64,000 bases of DNA from Rhizobium binae (GTDB lineage: Bacteria > Pseudomonadota > Alphaproteobacteria > Rhizobiales > Rhizobiaceae). This document shows, in pieces, positions 63,868 through 64,000 of the stretch (within the stretch, counting starts at the first letter, position 1; each line of letters starts with the position of its first letter). The notes under the pieces are model-generated. The model made no database searches. It was given only the letters and a program-made list of their open reading frames with translations, and had not been told where the DNA came from. Made by a program: the position numbers and the translations under genes. The DNA is taken from positions 2,669,001 through 2,733,000 of the forward strand of contig NZ_CP071604.1 of the NCBI RefSeq assembly GCF_017357225.1. Direction: 5' to 3'.

Positions 63868-64000
63868 GTCGATCTCCGAACGAAGTCGGTGCGCCCCGAT
63901 GGCGCACGCGTATCTTTCGGAGAAGGATGGAGGTGCTGTTCATCTGTCCTCTTTACTACAGCAACGAGAAACGGAAAAGCCGCCGGTGGCGGTGGGCCGG

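Overview
The window looks like a chromosomal segment of a fast-growing Rhizobium of the R. etli / R. leguminosarum / R. phaseoli type. This is inferred from the high-GC codon use, DUF982 and DUF6428-type genes, the long-tailed UvrB, the alphaproteobacterial LexA box, the rhizobial intergenic palindromes and the aquaporin-containing arsenic operon. No rRNA, tRNA, CRISPR array or transposase was seen.

Layout. 1-4.4 kb: the 3' end of a GlxA/AraC regulator, two tandem double-receiver regulators (one with GGDEF), and a terpene-cyclase-like toroid protein. 4.4-7.3 kb: an arsenic operon (arsR, thiol-phosphatase-type arsC, aquaporin aqpS, glutaredoxin-type arsC) divergent from a DUF6428-like gene. 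7.4-13.3 kb, minus strand: a large MscS channel, a DUF924 protein, a receiver/HWE-type kinase and a DHA2-family MFS exporter. 13.7-25.7 kb, plus strand: one long catabolic operon. It encodes a carbohydrate/polyol ABC importer (binding protein, two permeases, a 70-residue membrane protein, two different ATPases), then an ATP-type DhaK-DhaL fusion, a separate DhaL, an EIIA(DhaM)-HPr-EI phosphorelay split into three genes, an HTH protein and a second DhaK. It therefore appears to contain both an ATP-dependent and a PEP-dependent dihydroxyacetone-type kinase next to one importer.

25.7-34.2 kb: esterases and hydrolases, a DUF4405 membrane protein, a siderophore-interacting protein, and the ohrR/ohr peroxide pair separated by a NUDIX and a DUF3095 gene. 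A palindromic operator is shared upstream of ohrR (once) and ohr (twice). 34.3-48.8 kb is ordinary chromosomal cargo: an extensin-like protein, a Cache chemoreceptor with a clear terminator, a YciA thioesterase, a frameshifted membrane gene, a DUF1501/DUF1800 pair, methyltransferases, a LysR remnant, a receiver, a DUF899 protein, an adenylate cyclase with two CxxC pairs, a DUF805 protein, a lipoprotein and a DUF982 gene without a normal start codon. 49.0-54.5 kb: uvrB with an unusual repeat tail, an acetyltransferase, an unknown gene, and an SRAP gene with a LexA box in its promoter.

54.9-60.7 kb: two tandem, very large RTX/cadherin-like secreted proteins. They share a roughly 95-residue module and a nearly identical 550-bp 3' block. 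60.9-62.2 kb: a DUF3828-like protein and a cold-shock gene with a structured leader and a strong terminator. At 62.31 kb the first codons of dusA appear and then break off after the Ala-Pro-Met-Ile-Asp-Trp-Thr-Asp-Arg motif. That is a known insertion point for integrative elements, so the unfamiliar genes to the right (62.4-64.0 kb) are probably the edge of a genomic island.
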